Part shown: positions 17,592-26,264 of the stretch, in pieces
How the letters are laid out: each line of letters starts with the position of its first letter
How positions within the stretch are numbered: position 1 is the stretch's first letter
Source of the DNA: CAYQOX01 sp964419335
GTDB taxonomy: Bacteria; Hinthialibacterota; Hinthialibacteria; Hinthialibacterales; Hinthialibacteraceae
Length of the DNA: 64,000 bases
Assembly: GCA_964419335.1 (NCBI GenBank)
Contig: CAYQOX010000017.1
Coordinates: 16,032-80,031 of the forward strand
Reading direction: 5' to 3'
Notes under the pieces: model-generated
Database searches by the model: none
Seen by the model: only the letters and a program-made list of their open reading frames with translations
What the model was told of the DNA's origin: nothing
Program-made: the position numbers and the translations under genes

Positions 17592-19727
17592 TTATTCTTT
17601 AACATACGTTTGAGGCGGCGGCAGGATCACCCGATGGCGATCTTTGTACAAGCCGATCTTTTCAATCGGGATTCGTTGAAAGCCCAGCTCATAAACCGGC
17701 GAATTGCTTCTTAACTGGAAATTGTGGTTTTCTTTATCGATGAAACCCGGGTCTTTGTCAACCCAATTATCTTTGATTTCAACCCAATCCCGTTCGACAT
17801 TTTGGAGATTCAACCATTCGCCATCCACCGAAATGTTGCGGATGACTTTATTGCCTAAGGGATAAGCAGGGTCGTTTTCTAATATCGTGGCTAACTTGGG
17901 ATAGCGGACACTGTAAGGGTATTCGTCATGATTGACCCGGTCTAATTTTTCGTACATTCTCCAGCCGCCACCGGGTTCGGCATATTCTTTTGCCCAGCCC
18001 AGAGCGCGGGCATCGATATGCACAGAGGGATTGCATTCGACAAAGATATTATTTTCGATGAGGTTATCGCGGCCTCCACCGACGAAGGCGGCGCGGCTGG
18101 CTTTATAAAAGACATTGCCGAAGATGGTGGTTCCACAAATAGCATCATCGAGATAAACCGACATAGCCCCGTGGGTATAAGGGCCATGAATATCGTGGAA
18201 ATAATTATAGCGCACGACATTGCCCCGTTGGGTCCAGTCGCGGCCGATGTAGAAAGCCCCGACATCGCCAGTGTGATAACATAAGTTATAAACCTCGTTA
18301 TATTCCAAGACGTGTTCGTTGCCGGAAAACAGGACCCCGCAATGAGGCGCATCGTGGATGAGATTGTTCGCCAGGCGGTTGCCAACCCCCCTCATACGCA
18401 CCGCGGGGCGGTAAGTAAGCACCCAGCGGCTGAAATCGTAGAAATGGTTGTTTTCAACATAATGATGAGCGGGAGTCAGGGTTTGCCGGTCGCCGCCGGA
18501 GAGGATGATGCCCCCATCGCCGGTTTGGTAAATGTCACAACTACGGACACCATTGCGTTCTCCACCGTTGATATCGATCGCATTATTGCCGGTGTTTCTT
18601 AAGGTGCATCCAGCGATGAGATTGTGGGAGCCGCCGTTCATTTCAATCGCTTTTCCCCGGGTAAATTCAAAGGTAAGATTTTCGATGATGAGATGTTGGG
18701 TGTTCTCAATGCTTAGGATCGGGGATTCGATAATGGAAACAAAAGCGCGGTCTTCCTTAGTAGCTTCCGGCGGCCAGAAGTACAGGATACCCGTATCGCG
18801 ATCGAGGTACCATTCCCCGGGTTGGTCTAATTCGTCTAACACATTGAGAAAGTAAAAGCGTTGATCTTCTTTGTAACCATAGACACCATGGGGTTCGTAA
18901 GTCCGTATCTCGTTGTTGAAGTCATCGATCGAACGTACTTTCTCATAGGAATCCGCCCAGTCTCTGTACCATAAACCATGCACCCAGATATCCTCACGTT
19001 GTTCCCACTGACGATGGCGTTCGCCATCATAGGTGAAGACACCGCCCTTTTGCCCTTGGGGAACTTCATCGATGTTGAGCCAACCTTCATTCGGCCAGCG
19101 CGCCAGGGTCATGGGTTTTTGATCATAAAAAAGTTCGAGGGCGGCAGGATACATGGTACGACCAAAGCCTCGGGGCTGCAATTCGCCAAAGTCACCAATG
19201 TTAGAATCATTTCGTATCGTAGACGAAGAAGGGTTATCCAAGTCCGCTTGTTTAAGATCGACTTGCACCACATGTTCCCGGATGTCTGCGGGGAAACGTT
19301 CCTGGATGGGATCGCCGAGCACAGGTTGAAATTGATCGATTTCCAGGCCGCCAATAAGGCGGACTTCTTCGTTCTTATAGGCTCGAATGATCAAGGGGGC
19401 ATATTCGCGACCGCTATCCCGTTCGGTAAGTTGGACAGTCTCGAGAATGGGATAAATGCCCTCTCGGATGTTAATCACGATTGTTTTATCCGCATTGTTA
19501 CTGGTTCCGCGCTGCAGGCGTGCTTCTTTAACGGCACGTTCTAAAGTGGCAAAGGGCCCATCACTTTGATCGCCGACCGCTTCAGGATAGAGCCCAGACC
19601 ACTGATCGTTTCCCTCCAACGATACATAGAGATGAATCTCTTTGTTGCTGGTTTGGGGAGAAGTGGCAAAACCTACGAGGATCAGACAACAAGTGATAAG
19701 TAAAATGATTTGAGCGAGACGATTCAT
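17592..19727 (-). CDS. Secreted right-handed parallel beta-helix protein
   Basis: The start is the ATG at 19727, since GGAGGAAAGC precedes it; an upstream TTG codon (19748) is unlikely. The 711-residue protein has a signal peptide (MNRLAQIILL to about residue 22). It opens with IHLYVSLEGNDQWSG and FATLERAVKEAR, the start seen in many secreted beta-helix enzymes, then residues about 330-580 form PbH1-type coils (HNLIAGCTLRNTGNNAIDI, NHFYDFSRW, YNEVYNLCYHTGDVGAFYIG, NLIENNIFVECN). Such proteins are polysaccharide lyases, epimerases or glycosidases. No catalytic set could be fixed. A role in polysaccharide breakdown outside the cell is inferred. Confidence 0.75.
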   Translation of the reverse strand: MNRLAQIILLITCCLILVGFATSPQTSNKEIHLYVSLEGNDQWSGLYPEAVGDQSDGPFATLERAVKEARLQRGTSNNADKTIVINIREGIYPILETVQLTERDSGREYAPLIIRAYKNEEVRLIGGLEIDQFQPVLGDPIQERFPADIREHVVQVDLKQADLDNPSSSTIRNDSNIGDFGELQPRGFGRTMYPAALELFYDQKPMTLARWPNEGWLNIDEVPQGQKGGVFTYDGERHRQWEQREDIWVHGLWYRDWADSYEKVRSIDDFNNEIRTYEPHGVYGYKEDQRFYFLNVLDELDQPGEWYLDRDTGILYFWPPEATKEDRAFVSIIESPILSIENTQHLIIENLTFEFTRGKAIEMNGGSHNLIAGCTLRNTGNNAIDINGGERNGVRSCDIYQTGDGGIILSGGDRQTLTPAHHYVENNHFYDFSRWVLTYRPAVRMRGVGNRLANNLIHDAPHCGVLFSGNEHVLEYNEVYNLCYHTGDVGAFYIGRDWTQRGNVVRYNYFHDIHGPYTHGAMSVYLDDAICGTTIFGNVFYKASRAAFVGGGRDNLIENNIFVECNPSVHIDARALGWAKEYAEPGGGWRMYEKLDRVNHDEYPYSVRYPKLATILENDPAYPLGNKVIRNISVDGEWLNLQNVERDWVEIKDNWVDKDPGFIDKENHNFQLRSNSPVYELGFQRIPIEKIGLYKDRHRVILPPPQTYVKE

Positions 19728-19928
19728 GCTTTCCTCCGATGGATTCAAATTTGTCTATTTATGCTAAATGCATACCTAATATTTATGATAGTGGGATTTG
19801 CATAAACTTTCCATGTCGAAAATGAAAGTAACGATTGGTTTTGTCCAAAGAGATGATTAAAATTTTACAGATAATAATTCACGGGGGGAAAAGGAAGAAT
19901 GCTTAGAATCATCTTCGAGGAGCATGTG

Positions 19929-21248
19929 ATGAGTGCGAAAAAACAAAATCAATTAAAACGAACTTGGATCTACGCATCTGTAATTCTTATTTTGTGTGGA
20001 ATAACACCCTCGAGCCAAGGACAAGTGGAAGTGGAGAAACCGACACGGTATGCGTTGATTGTAACCGGGGGTGAACTGTTGCGCGGGGTGTATGCCGATG
20101 GGCATACCCATTTTATTACGAAGACTTTGGCGCCCTTGGGTTGTCAATGCCAAGCTTCAATCACCGTGGGCGATACGCGCGACCAGCTGTTTGAGGCGCT
20201 GCAATTTGCCGAAAAACAGGCCGATTTGATTCTGGTGACCGGGGGCTTGGGGCCCACGGATGATGATATTACCCGGCAAGTGCTTTCTGAGTTTAGCGGT
20301 ATTGAAATTAAGGAACATCCTGAAGTCATCAAGTCTATGAAGCGCCGGTTTCAACGGGATACTTTGCAAGCAAATCTTTTGCGGCAAACCATGGTGCCGG
20401 TGGAAGGAAGATATCTAGCTAATCCCAATGGGTCCGCGGTGGGCTTGGTGTTTGAGGGCGAAGAGCAAGTGTTGGTGGCGCTCCCCGGGCCTCCCAATGA
20501 ATTACAACCGATGATCATCAACGAATTCATTCCCTACTTATCAGAAAAATATGGGATTCATTCCATTGGCTGTTCGATCACGATGCGTTTTGTGGGGGTG
20601 GGTGAGTCGACGATTGATAAGGTAATGCATGATCATTTGCAACTGCCCGAGGATTTAATGATTTCGTCGTTGTTCGACAAAAACCGGGTGGATTTGACTT
20701 TCTCCTTGCCTGAAGACTCACCGGAAAATCGCCAAGCCTTAAAACAGCTGGAAGAAGATTTGCTTGAACATCTGGGCGAATATATGTACTCGGACAGCGA
20801 GGAAAGTTTAGAAAAAGTGATCATACAGACTTTGATTGAGCGAAAAGAAGCCCTGGTAACGACCGAGGTGGGCAGCGGCGGGGGGATCGCCGCTGCACTC
20901 AATAATGTAGAAAATGTGAAGCGCTCGTTTTCAGGCGGTTACATCGCCCCGAATCATTATGAGTTGTTTGAAATGTTGGGAGAGAATATTGAAGATACGT
21001 CGTTGGAACTTCCAAAGGAAATCATTGAACGCAGCGCACAAATCGCACAAAGGTTGAGTGACAGCGATTGGGGCATCGCCGTGTCGGAAGTGTTTTATGA
21101 AGGAGAGAGTTCTCATGTGTATGTGACGGTCAGTTCGCCGAAGGAAGAACTCCATACGAAAAAAATGACACTACGCGGACACGGCAAAGAGACTCAAGAC
21201 CGGCTGGTCACTCAAGCGCTGGATTTTTTCCGCCGCATGCTGAAATAG
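19929..21248 (+). CDS. cinA: CinA-like protein with an N-terminal signal peptide
   Basis: The ATG at 19929 is chosen (GAGGAG upstream); an in-frame ATG at 19899 is possible. After a basic start a hydrophobic segment (WIYASVILILCGI) and a SSQGQ cleavage-like site look like a Sec signal, which is unusual for this cytoplasmic family. The MoCF-type domain has VTGGELLRG and VTGGLGPTDDDITRQ, then ALPGPPNEL, as in COG1058 pyrophosphatases acting on ADP-ribose or related nucleotides. The C-terminal PncC-like domain is present but its active loop reads TEVGSGGG where active nicotinamide-nucleotide deamidases have AESCTGG, so the catalytic Ser is Val and the Cys is Gly. It is probably a pyrophosphatase-like protein with an inactive deamidase half. 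Confidence 0.8.
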   Translation: MSAKKQNQLKRTWIYASVILILCGITPSSQGQVEVEKPTRYALIVTGGELLRGVYADGHTHFITKTLAPLGCQCQASITVGDTRDQLFEALQFAEKQADLILVTGGLGPTDDDITRQVLSEFSGIEIKEHPEVIKSMKRRFQRDTLQANLLRQTMVPVEGRYLANPNGSAVGLVFEGEEQVLVALPGPPNELQPMIINEFIPYLSEKYGIHSIGCSITMRFVGVGESTIDKVMHDHLQLPEDLMISSLFDKNRVDLTFSLPEDSPENRQALKQLEEDLLEHLGEYMYSDSEESLEKVIIQTLIERKEALVTTEVGSGGGIAAALNNVENVKRSFSGGYIAPNHYELFEMLGENIEDTSLELPKEIIERSAQIAQRLSDSDWGIAVSEVFYEGESSHVYVTVSSPKEELHTKKMTLRGHGKETQDRLVTQALDFFRRMLK

Positions 21249-21281
21249 GCTGTCATCCTGCTTAAAACGCTCTGATTGAGG

Positions 21282-22046
21282 TTAGTCCTTTTCTTGGGCT
21301 TCTCCCGTCATGGGGACAAAAATGACAGGGATGGTGCTTTGTTTTTCTAACCCCTCTTCGGTTTTCTTGACCACCATCAAACGTTGCTGCCGATCCCCAA
21401 CCGGGATGACCATTCGTCCGCCTTCTTTCAGCTGCTCGATGAGGGGGTCGGGGATTTCTTCTGGAGCCGCGGTAACAATGATTTTATCGAAGGGCGCTTT
21501 TTTAGGCCAGCCTTTGTATCCATCCCCGATTTTGACTTCTACATTTTTATAGCCTAAATCTTTTAGCCGTTCCTTCGCCTGCTTGCCCAAGGGTTCCACG
21601 ATCTCGATCGTGTACACTTCTTTGACGAGCTCGGCTAAAATCGCCGCCTGGTAGCCTGAACCGGTTCCGATTTCGAGAACGATATCTTCTTTATCCGGCT
21701 GGAGCAATTGGGTCATGAGTGCCACGATATAGGGTTGGGAGATGGTCTGGTCATGACCAATGGGGAGGGCGTGATCTTCATAAGCAAAAGGCACCATGCG
21801 CGAAGGCACAAATTTATGACGCTCCACCTTGCTCATGGCTTCCAAGACCCGCTCGTCCTTGATGTCGCGAGCCTTTAATTGATATCTCACCATTTGTTCC
21901 CGCTTTTCTTCGATCGAGCGGCCGTCCGCGCGAGAATAAAATAGAAAGAGCCCGCCTAGAATTAATACCGCTACCAAAATTCCTAACATGTAATATTCGG
22001 ACATGATATATCGCAAAACCTTTGATTTCTGTGCTTGAGACATCAT
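21282..22046 (-). CDS. pcm: Membrane-anchored protein-L-isoaspartate O-methyltransferase
   Basis: The 254-residue protein methylates L-isoaspartyl residues in damaged proteins using S-adenosylmethionine. The family motifs are clear: MVRYQLKARDIKDERVLEAM, YEDHALPIGHDQTISQPYIV, the SAM-binding EIGTGSGYQAAILAEL, and GDGYKGWPKKAPFDKI. Before it are about 40 extra residues with one hydrophobic helix (YMLGILVAVLILGGLFLFY). This would anchor the enzyme, most simply with the catalytic domain outside the cytoplasm. SAM supply there would be a problem, so the orientation needs testing. AGGGG precedes the ATG pair. It is convergent with the exported CinA-like gene. Confidence 0.85.
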   Translation of the reverse strand: MMSQAQKSKVLRYIMSEYYMLGILVAVLILGGLFLFYSRADGRSIEEKREQMVRYQLKARDIKDERVLEAMSKVERHKFVPSRMVPFAYEDHALPIGHDQTISQPYIVALMTQLLQPDKEDIVLEIGTGSGYQAAILAELVKEVYTIEIVEPLGKQAKERLKDLGYKNVEVKIGDGYKGWPKKAPFDKIIVTAAPEEIPDPLIEQLKEGGRMVIPVGDRQQRLMVVKKTEEGLEKQSTIPVIFVPMTGEAQEKD

Positions 22047-22208
22047 ATCACCCCTTGTGCCCTCGTTTGACGTTCGTGCGGAGACATGGTGCAGCTCTTA
22101 TCATTTTTAGCTTAGTAGAAAAATGAAAAGAAAGAAAGGCGTTTTTTGAAGTTTTGGAAGGGATTTTTTGACGCTCTTAGTTTGCTTCAGGATTGCCATG
22201 GTAATAAG

Positions 22209-22234
22209 AAGGGCGGTCGTGGTTGACCGCCCTT
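22209..22234 (-). terminator. Stem-loop after the MFS transporter gene
   Basis: AAGGGCGGTC (22209-22218) pairs perfectly with GACCGCCCTT (22225-22234) around a 6-base loop, just after the minus-strand gene ending at 22269. The T-content after it is modest (CTTATTA). Confidence 0.65.
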
Positions 22235-22268
22235 TGGATTGAATTAAGAACTTGGATTGTGAAAAACA

Positions 22269-24557
22269 CTAGGCAATGTCACGTTCTTCGGGTAATTCGC
22301 GATCCTTGGTTTCAGGTGCCCAGAAGAGGGCGATAATTCCCACGATGTAAATGAGGGACATGAGTACCGCAGCCATGCGGAACGAAAGCAGGATCGTAAG
22401 GTAGCCCAAGAGAATGGGGAAGGGCGCGGCAAGATATCGCACGGTGTTGTAACAGAAGCCGACGCCGGTACCACGCAATCGGGTGGGGAAGATCTCGGGG
22501 AAGTAGATCGAATATCCTCCAAACAACGAGAGTTGCGCGAACCCCATCATAGGCAGCATCCAGTAAGCATCCATGGCCGAGTCTAGGAAGTAGAACACGA
22601 ACATGGTGATGAACATACATAGGACGAAGGCGATGTAGAAGGCTAACTTACGCCCTAAGAAGGTGGCAACCAGGGTGAAGGAGAACATCCCGAGTAAGGA
22701 GCCCACATCCTGAAGCATGGTTCCTTTGGCTCGCACATCCCCCACATACTCCTTGAGATCGCGGATTTCACCGGTGTATTTTTCTTCAAGCAATTTTCGG
22801 TTCTCAATCGCCATCGCCTCTCTGTATTTTTCGCCTTCTAATTCTTTAAGGTCAATTTCTACGAGATTTCGGACTCCTTTGGAGAGAGCAAGAAAGGCGA
22901 TGAGCTCCCTGCTCGCGGCTTTTTCGTCCGCCTCTTCGATAATGCGGCTCAGATCCTCAGCCATCATCTTTTGTTGTTCATCTGTTGGAGGCTGAGATAA
23001 GTCGTGGGACTCGATCATTTGCCGCGTCTCGGGAGAGAGCTCGTTTTTTAAATAAACATAAGCCATCTCTTCGCCTTCAAGGATTTTACGGAAGAGGTTG
23101 TAGTACCCATATTCGTAAAATAGCTCGGTATAGAGATGTTCATTGATTTCGTCTCGGAAGAGTTCGCGCAGAGGTTCGAAACTATCGGTAAAGGCTTTTG
23201 GTACGGCGGCTTCGACCAAGCGACGGTTTAGAACCCGGTTTTCGTATTCGTTCAGTTCATGTTCATCATAGAAAACAGCGTTTTTGTATTTCGTGGGTAA
23301 CTCGACATACATGAAATACTCGAGTTCGAAGTAGTCCTCGCTTTTGATAATGTTTTCATTTATGGCTTGGACAATACTTTCTTTTTCGGATTCTTCCACG
23401 CTGCCATCGAGGATCATCTCCTGAACTTCTTCAGGGAGGGATTCCCACAACCGATCTGCGGGAGAAGATCCACTCCTACGGGAAGTGCGATTCATTTGAT
23501 TGATAAATAGATCCCAATCTGTAATATTATCGGTTGATAAGAGCCAATAGTCGGAAGAGAAACCCTCAATGCGTTCTTGGGCATCGTCGGAAAAGTTTTG
23601 TTTTAGATAGGCGGAAATAAAGTCTTCTTCATCTCTTAACTTAACGACCATCCCCGAGGGATCATCGATGTCTTCGATGGTGAGGGGCTTATCGTTGAGA
23701 GCCCGGGTGATGAGTTCTGGGGAGAAAAAGCCAATACCCCACAAGCCCACCATACCGGAAAGTCCGAGGCATAAGCCAACGATGGTGTGAGTACGCCAGG
23801 GCTGTTTGCGGAACAAATCAGGCAGAGAGCCCATTTGTTGTTTTTTCTTGGTGATTTCGTCGACTTCACCGCGTTTGGCTTGTTCTTTGGCTTGGCGCCA
23901 TTGATCCGGTTCACGCAAGATAAAGATGATGGGAATGACGAGCAAGGCAGGTAAGGTTCCAACGAGGAAAATGGCTCGCCATCCGGAAATCTCGAAGCCA
24001 AACATGGCGAAATCCAGACTGGGCTTGATTTTGAGGGCGATAAAGGAACCCAGAATGTTCCCGGTGGCGGAGAGGGATTGCAAGGTACCTAGAGCCAGAG
24101 AACGAATTTTGGTGGGTACGCTTTCGGCGATCAAGGTGGTGGCTGCGCCGAACATGCCGCCAACCCCGAGACCCACGAGAAAGCGATAAATGCAAAAGTC
24201 AATCCAGCCGATGGATAGGGCTGATAATCCGGTAAATCCAGAATAAACAATCAGCGTAAAGACCATGGTTTTGACGCGTCCAAATTTGTCACTAATAATG
24301 CCGAAAATAATTCCCCCGGTTGCCCATCCTAAAATGAGGGCGGTGGTGGCGATGGTTCCATAGAAGTTAATAACCTCAGAGGCCTCATCTGGACCAAGCA
24401 ATTCCGTCAATGAGGCTTCTCGCGCCAGCACGAAAATCCGTTGGTCCATACAGTCGAACAGCCATCCAGCGGAGGCAATAATGACGACTACCCAATGGTA
24501 CCAGGTGACTCCTTCGAAAAGGCTACCTTGTTGTTTTTGAGTTTGTACTTGTTCCAC
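22269..24557 (-). CDS. MFS transporter with a ~320-residue periplasmic insertion
   Basis: Start is GTG at 24557, nine bases after GGAGGA; the first residues are MEQVQTQKQQG (762 residues). Helices 1-6 carry MFS signatures of the sugar/aromatic-acid proton symporter type: GIISDKFGRVKTMV between helices 2 and 3, RFLVGLGVGG, AESVPTKIRSLALG. After helix 7 (TIVGLCLGLSGMVGLWGIGFF) comes a highly charged, mainly helical segment of about 320 residues before helix 8, where normal members have a short periplasmic loop. Helices 8-12 resume with FPEIFPTRLRGTGVGFCYN. The solute is unknown. The insertion is placed outside the cytoplasm by MFS topology. Divergent from tolC. Confidence 0.8.
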   Translation of the reverse strand: MEQVQTQKQQGSLFEGVTWYHWVVVIIASAGWLFDCMDQRIFVLAREASLTELLGPDEASEVINFYGTIATTALILGWATGGIIFGIISDKFGRVKTMVFTLIVYSGFTGLSALSIGWIDFCIYRFLVGLGVGGMFGAATTLIAESVPTKIRSLALGTLQSLSATGNILGSFIALKIKPSLDFAMFGFEISGWRAIFLVGTLPALLVIPIIFILREPDQWRQAKEQAKRGEVDEITKKKQQMGSLPDLFRKQPWRTHTIVGLCLGLSGMVGLWGIGFFSPELITRALNDKPLTIEDIDDPSGMVVKLRDEEDFISAYLKQNFSDDAQERIEGFSSDYWLLSTDNITDWDLFINQMNRTSRRSGSSPADRLWESLPEEVQEMILDGSVEESEKESIVQAINENIIKSEDYFELEYFMYVELPTKYKNAVFYDEHELNEYENRVLNRRLVEAAVPKAFTDSFEPLRELFRDEINEHLYTELFYEYGYYNLFRKILEGEEMAYVYLKNELSPETRQMIESHDLSQPPTDEQQKMMAEDLSRIIEEADEKAASRELIAFLALSKGVRNLVEIDLKELEGEKYREAMAIENRKLLEEKYTGEIRDLKEYVGDVRAKGTMLQDVGSLLGMFSFTLVATFLGRKLAFYIAFVLCMFITMFVFYFLDSAMDAYWMLPMMGFAQLSLFGGYSIYFPEIFPTRLRGTGVGFCYNTVRYLAAPFPILLGYLTILLSFRMAAVLMSLIYIVGIIALFWAPETKDRELPEERDIA

Positions 24558-24611
24558 GGGACACACTCCTCCATTTAAAATTTCAGTCAAAAAAATGACA
24601 GATTTATGGCA

Positions 24612-24639
24612 TTGTTAGGATTTCTGGAATAAAAGTCAA
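24612..24639 (-). promoter_or_regulatory. Candidate promoter of the MFS gene
   Basis: On the minus strand TTGACT (24639-24634) and TAACAA (24617-24612) are separated by 16 bases, about 55 bases before the GTG start. The -10 match is partial. Confidence 0.4.
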
Positions 24640-24699
24640 GCGTTGGAGCTTATATACAAATGCACTGTGAATATAATATTTTGAATTTTAAGAAGATCC

Positions 24700-24727
24700 T
24701 TGATGTGAATATTCTTGCCCTTATAGA
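24700..24727 (+). promoter_or_regulatory. Candidate promoter of the tolC-like gene
   Basis: TTGATG (24700-24705) and TATAGA (24722-24727) are 16 bases apart, 60 bases before the start codon. Both hexamers are close to the sigma-70 consensus. Confidence 0.4.
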
Positions 24728-24789
24728 AGTGTGAAGTCAATTCTTTAATGTAGTGCGATCCTTATTCTTAAGATAGGAGGAATATCTCG

Positions 24790-26235
24790 ATGAAATCATT
24801 GGCTCTTACATCCGGTTTTTTCATTCTCGTTTTATTCTTATCGTTTTCACTCCCTGGCGCTGAAGAATTACCGACCATGAGTCTTTCCGAAGCGGTAGAG
24901 ACGGCGCTGCAAAAGAATCCCACTCTAAATGCTATGCGGAAGGATACGCGGGCAGCCTCGCTGCAAAGACGGGAGGAAGAAAGCGCCTTTTGGCCACAAA
25001 TATCGTATTTGTTCCAGTATTCCAATAGCCATTCGGAACGATATGAAATTGATACCGGAGGGCAAACCGGGGCTGGTGGTTTTGATTTTGATAATGTGGG
25101 TTTTACGGGGGCTATTTATGATAATAAATTTCAACTTTCTCAGTTGATTTTCGATCGCTCTGTGTTGGGGCGGATCTTTCTCGCCGATATTCAAAAGAAG
25201 GCAGCGAAATGGCAAGAAATCGGACAAGAACAGCAAGTGATCGAGAGTACAGTCAGCGCTTATCTGGATGTATTACGGGCAAAGGAACTGTTGGAGGTGC
25301 AGGAGCAGCGTTTACAGCTGGCAACCAGGCAACTTGAAACCGCCTCGAGCAGCTTCGAAGTAGGCATGCGTATTCGGACGGATGTATTGCGGGCGCAATT
25401 AACCCAATCATCGGCGAGGCGGGATATGGTCTCGGCCGAGATCCAATTGAAACGTGCGCAAGTGGCGCTCAACCAGGTGATGGGAATTCCTATGAGCAGC
25501 CGGCATGATTTTGAAGCCGGGAGTTTGACGACTTTTTCCCCTTCGGAAGAGATTGTGGATGTGTTGGAATCGTATCCGCAAATGTTTGGAGTGGCGGATG
25601 AGTATAATCCCTCGATCAAGGTGGCTTCGACGATGGTGGAGCAATATCAAGAGTCGGTGGACATCGCTAAAGGGGAGTTTCTTCCCCGGGTGAGAGCCGG
25701 TGCCTCCTGGGGTTGGAATGAATCCGGCCACTTGGCGTATGAAGATGAAGAGTGGAGAGTGCAAGCCTCGGTCGAGATGCCCCTTTTCGAAGGAGGACGT
25801 AAGTTAGCTAAAGTATCGCGCACCAAAGAGCAATTGGAAGGTCAACGAGAGCGTTTTCAAGACACCAAGCGGCAAGTGTATAGTATGATAGAGCAGTCGG
25901 CTTTGGCTTTGCAGGAAGAGCATCGCAATTTGGAAATCGCGATGGAAGAGGCTATGGTGGCGGATGAAAATCATGAGCGTTTTTTAAACCTTTACGAAGA
26001 GGGCTTGGTGGATAGTTTAGATGTAACCCAGGCGTTAACAGAGAAGGTTGAAGCAGATACCAACGTGGTGACGACCCGCTATGGGTTTTTGAAACTTTAT
26101 ATACAGTTGCTGGCTTCGATGGGTACGATCCCGACCGAAGCCGGAGCCTATCAGGAAAGAAATTGGTTACAACCTTTGAAATTTGAGGGACAATCTGAAG
26201 GCGCGATTGGAGCCTTGAGTGAGATATCTCGATAA
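24790..26235 (+). CDS. TolC-family outer-membrane efflux protein
   Basis: The 481-residue protein has a signal peptide (residues 1-24) and two copies of the outer-membrane efflux repeat. The first begins at MSLSEAVETALQKNPTL and the second near YNPSIKVASTMVEQYQE; the QLSQLIFD and EMPLFEGGRK strands that cross the membrane and long helices of the periplasmic tunnel are recognisable. It would form the trimeric outer-membrane exit channel for a tripartite pump or type I secretion system. No adaptor or inner-membrane pump gene is adjacent. AGGAGG precedes the ATG. Thirty bases downstream a membrane SGNH hydrolase starts, probably in the same transcript. Confidence 0.88.
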   Translation: MKSLALTSGFFILVLFLSFSLPGAEELPTMSLSEAVETALQKNPTLNAMRKDTRAASLQRREEESAFWPQISYLFQYSNSHSERYEIDTGGQTGAGGFDFDNVGFTGAIYDNKFQLSQLIFDRSVLGRIFLADIQKKAAKWQEIGQEQQVIESTVSAYLDVLRAKELLEVQEQRLQLATRQLETASSSFEVGMRIRTDVLRAQLTQSSARRDMVSAEIQLKRAQVALNQVMGIPMSSRHDFEAGSLTTFSPSEEIVDVLESYPQMFGVADEYNPSIKVASTMVEQYQESVDIAKGEFLPRVRAGASWGWNESGHLAYEDEEWRVQASVEMPLFEGGRKLAKVSRTKEQLEGQRERFQDTKRQVYSMIEQSALALQEEHRNLEIAMEEAMVADENHERFLNLYEEGLVDSLDVTQALTEKVEADTNVVTTRYGFLKLYIQLLASMGTIPTEAGAYQERNWLQPLKFEGQSEGAIGALSEISR

Positions 26236-26264
26236 ATTTATCTGGACGAATATGAGTTAGAACG

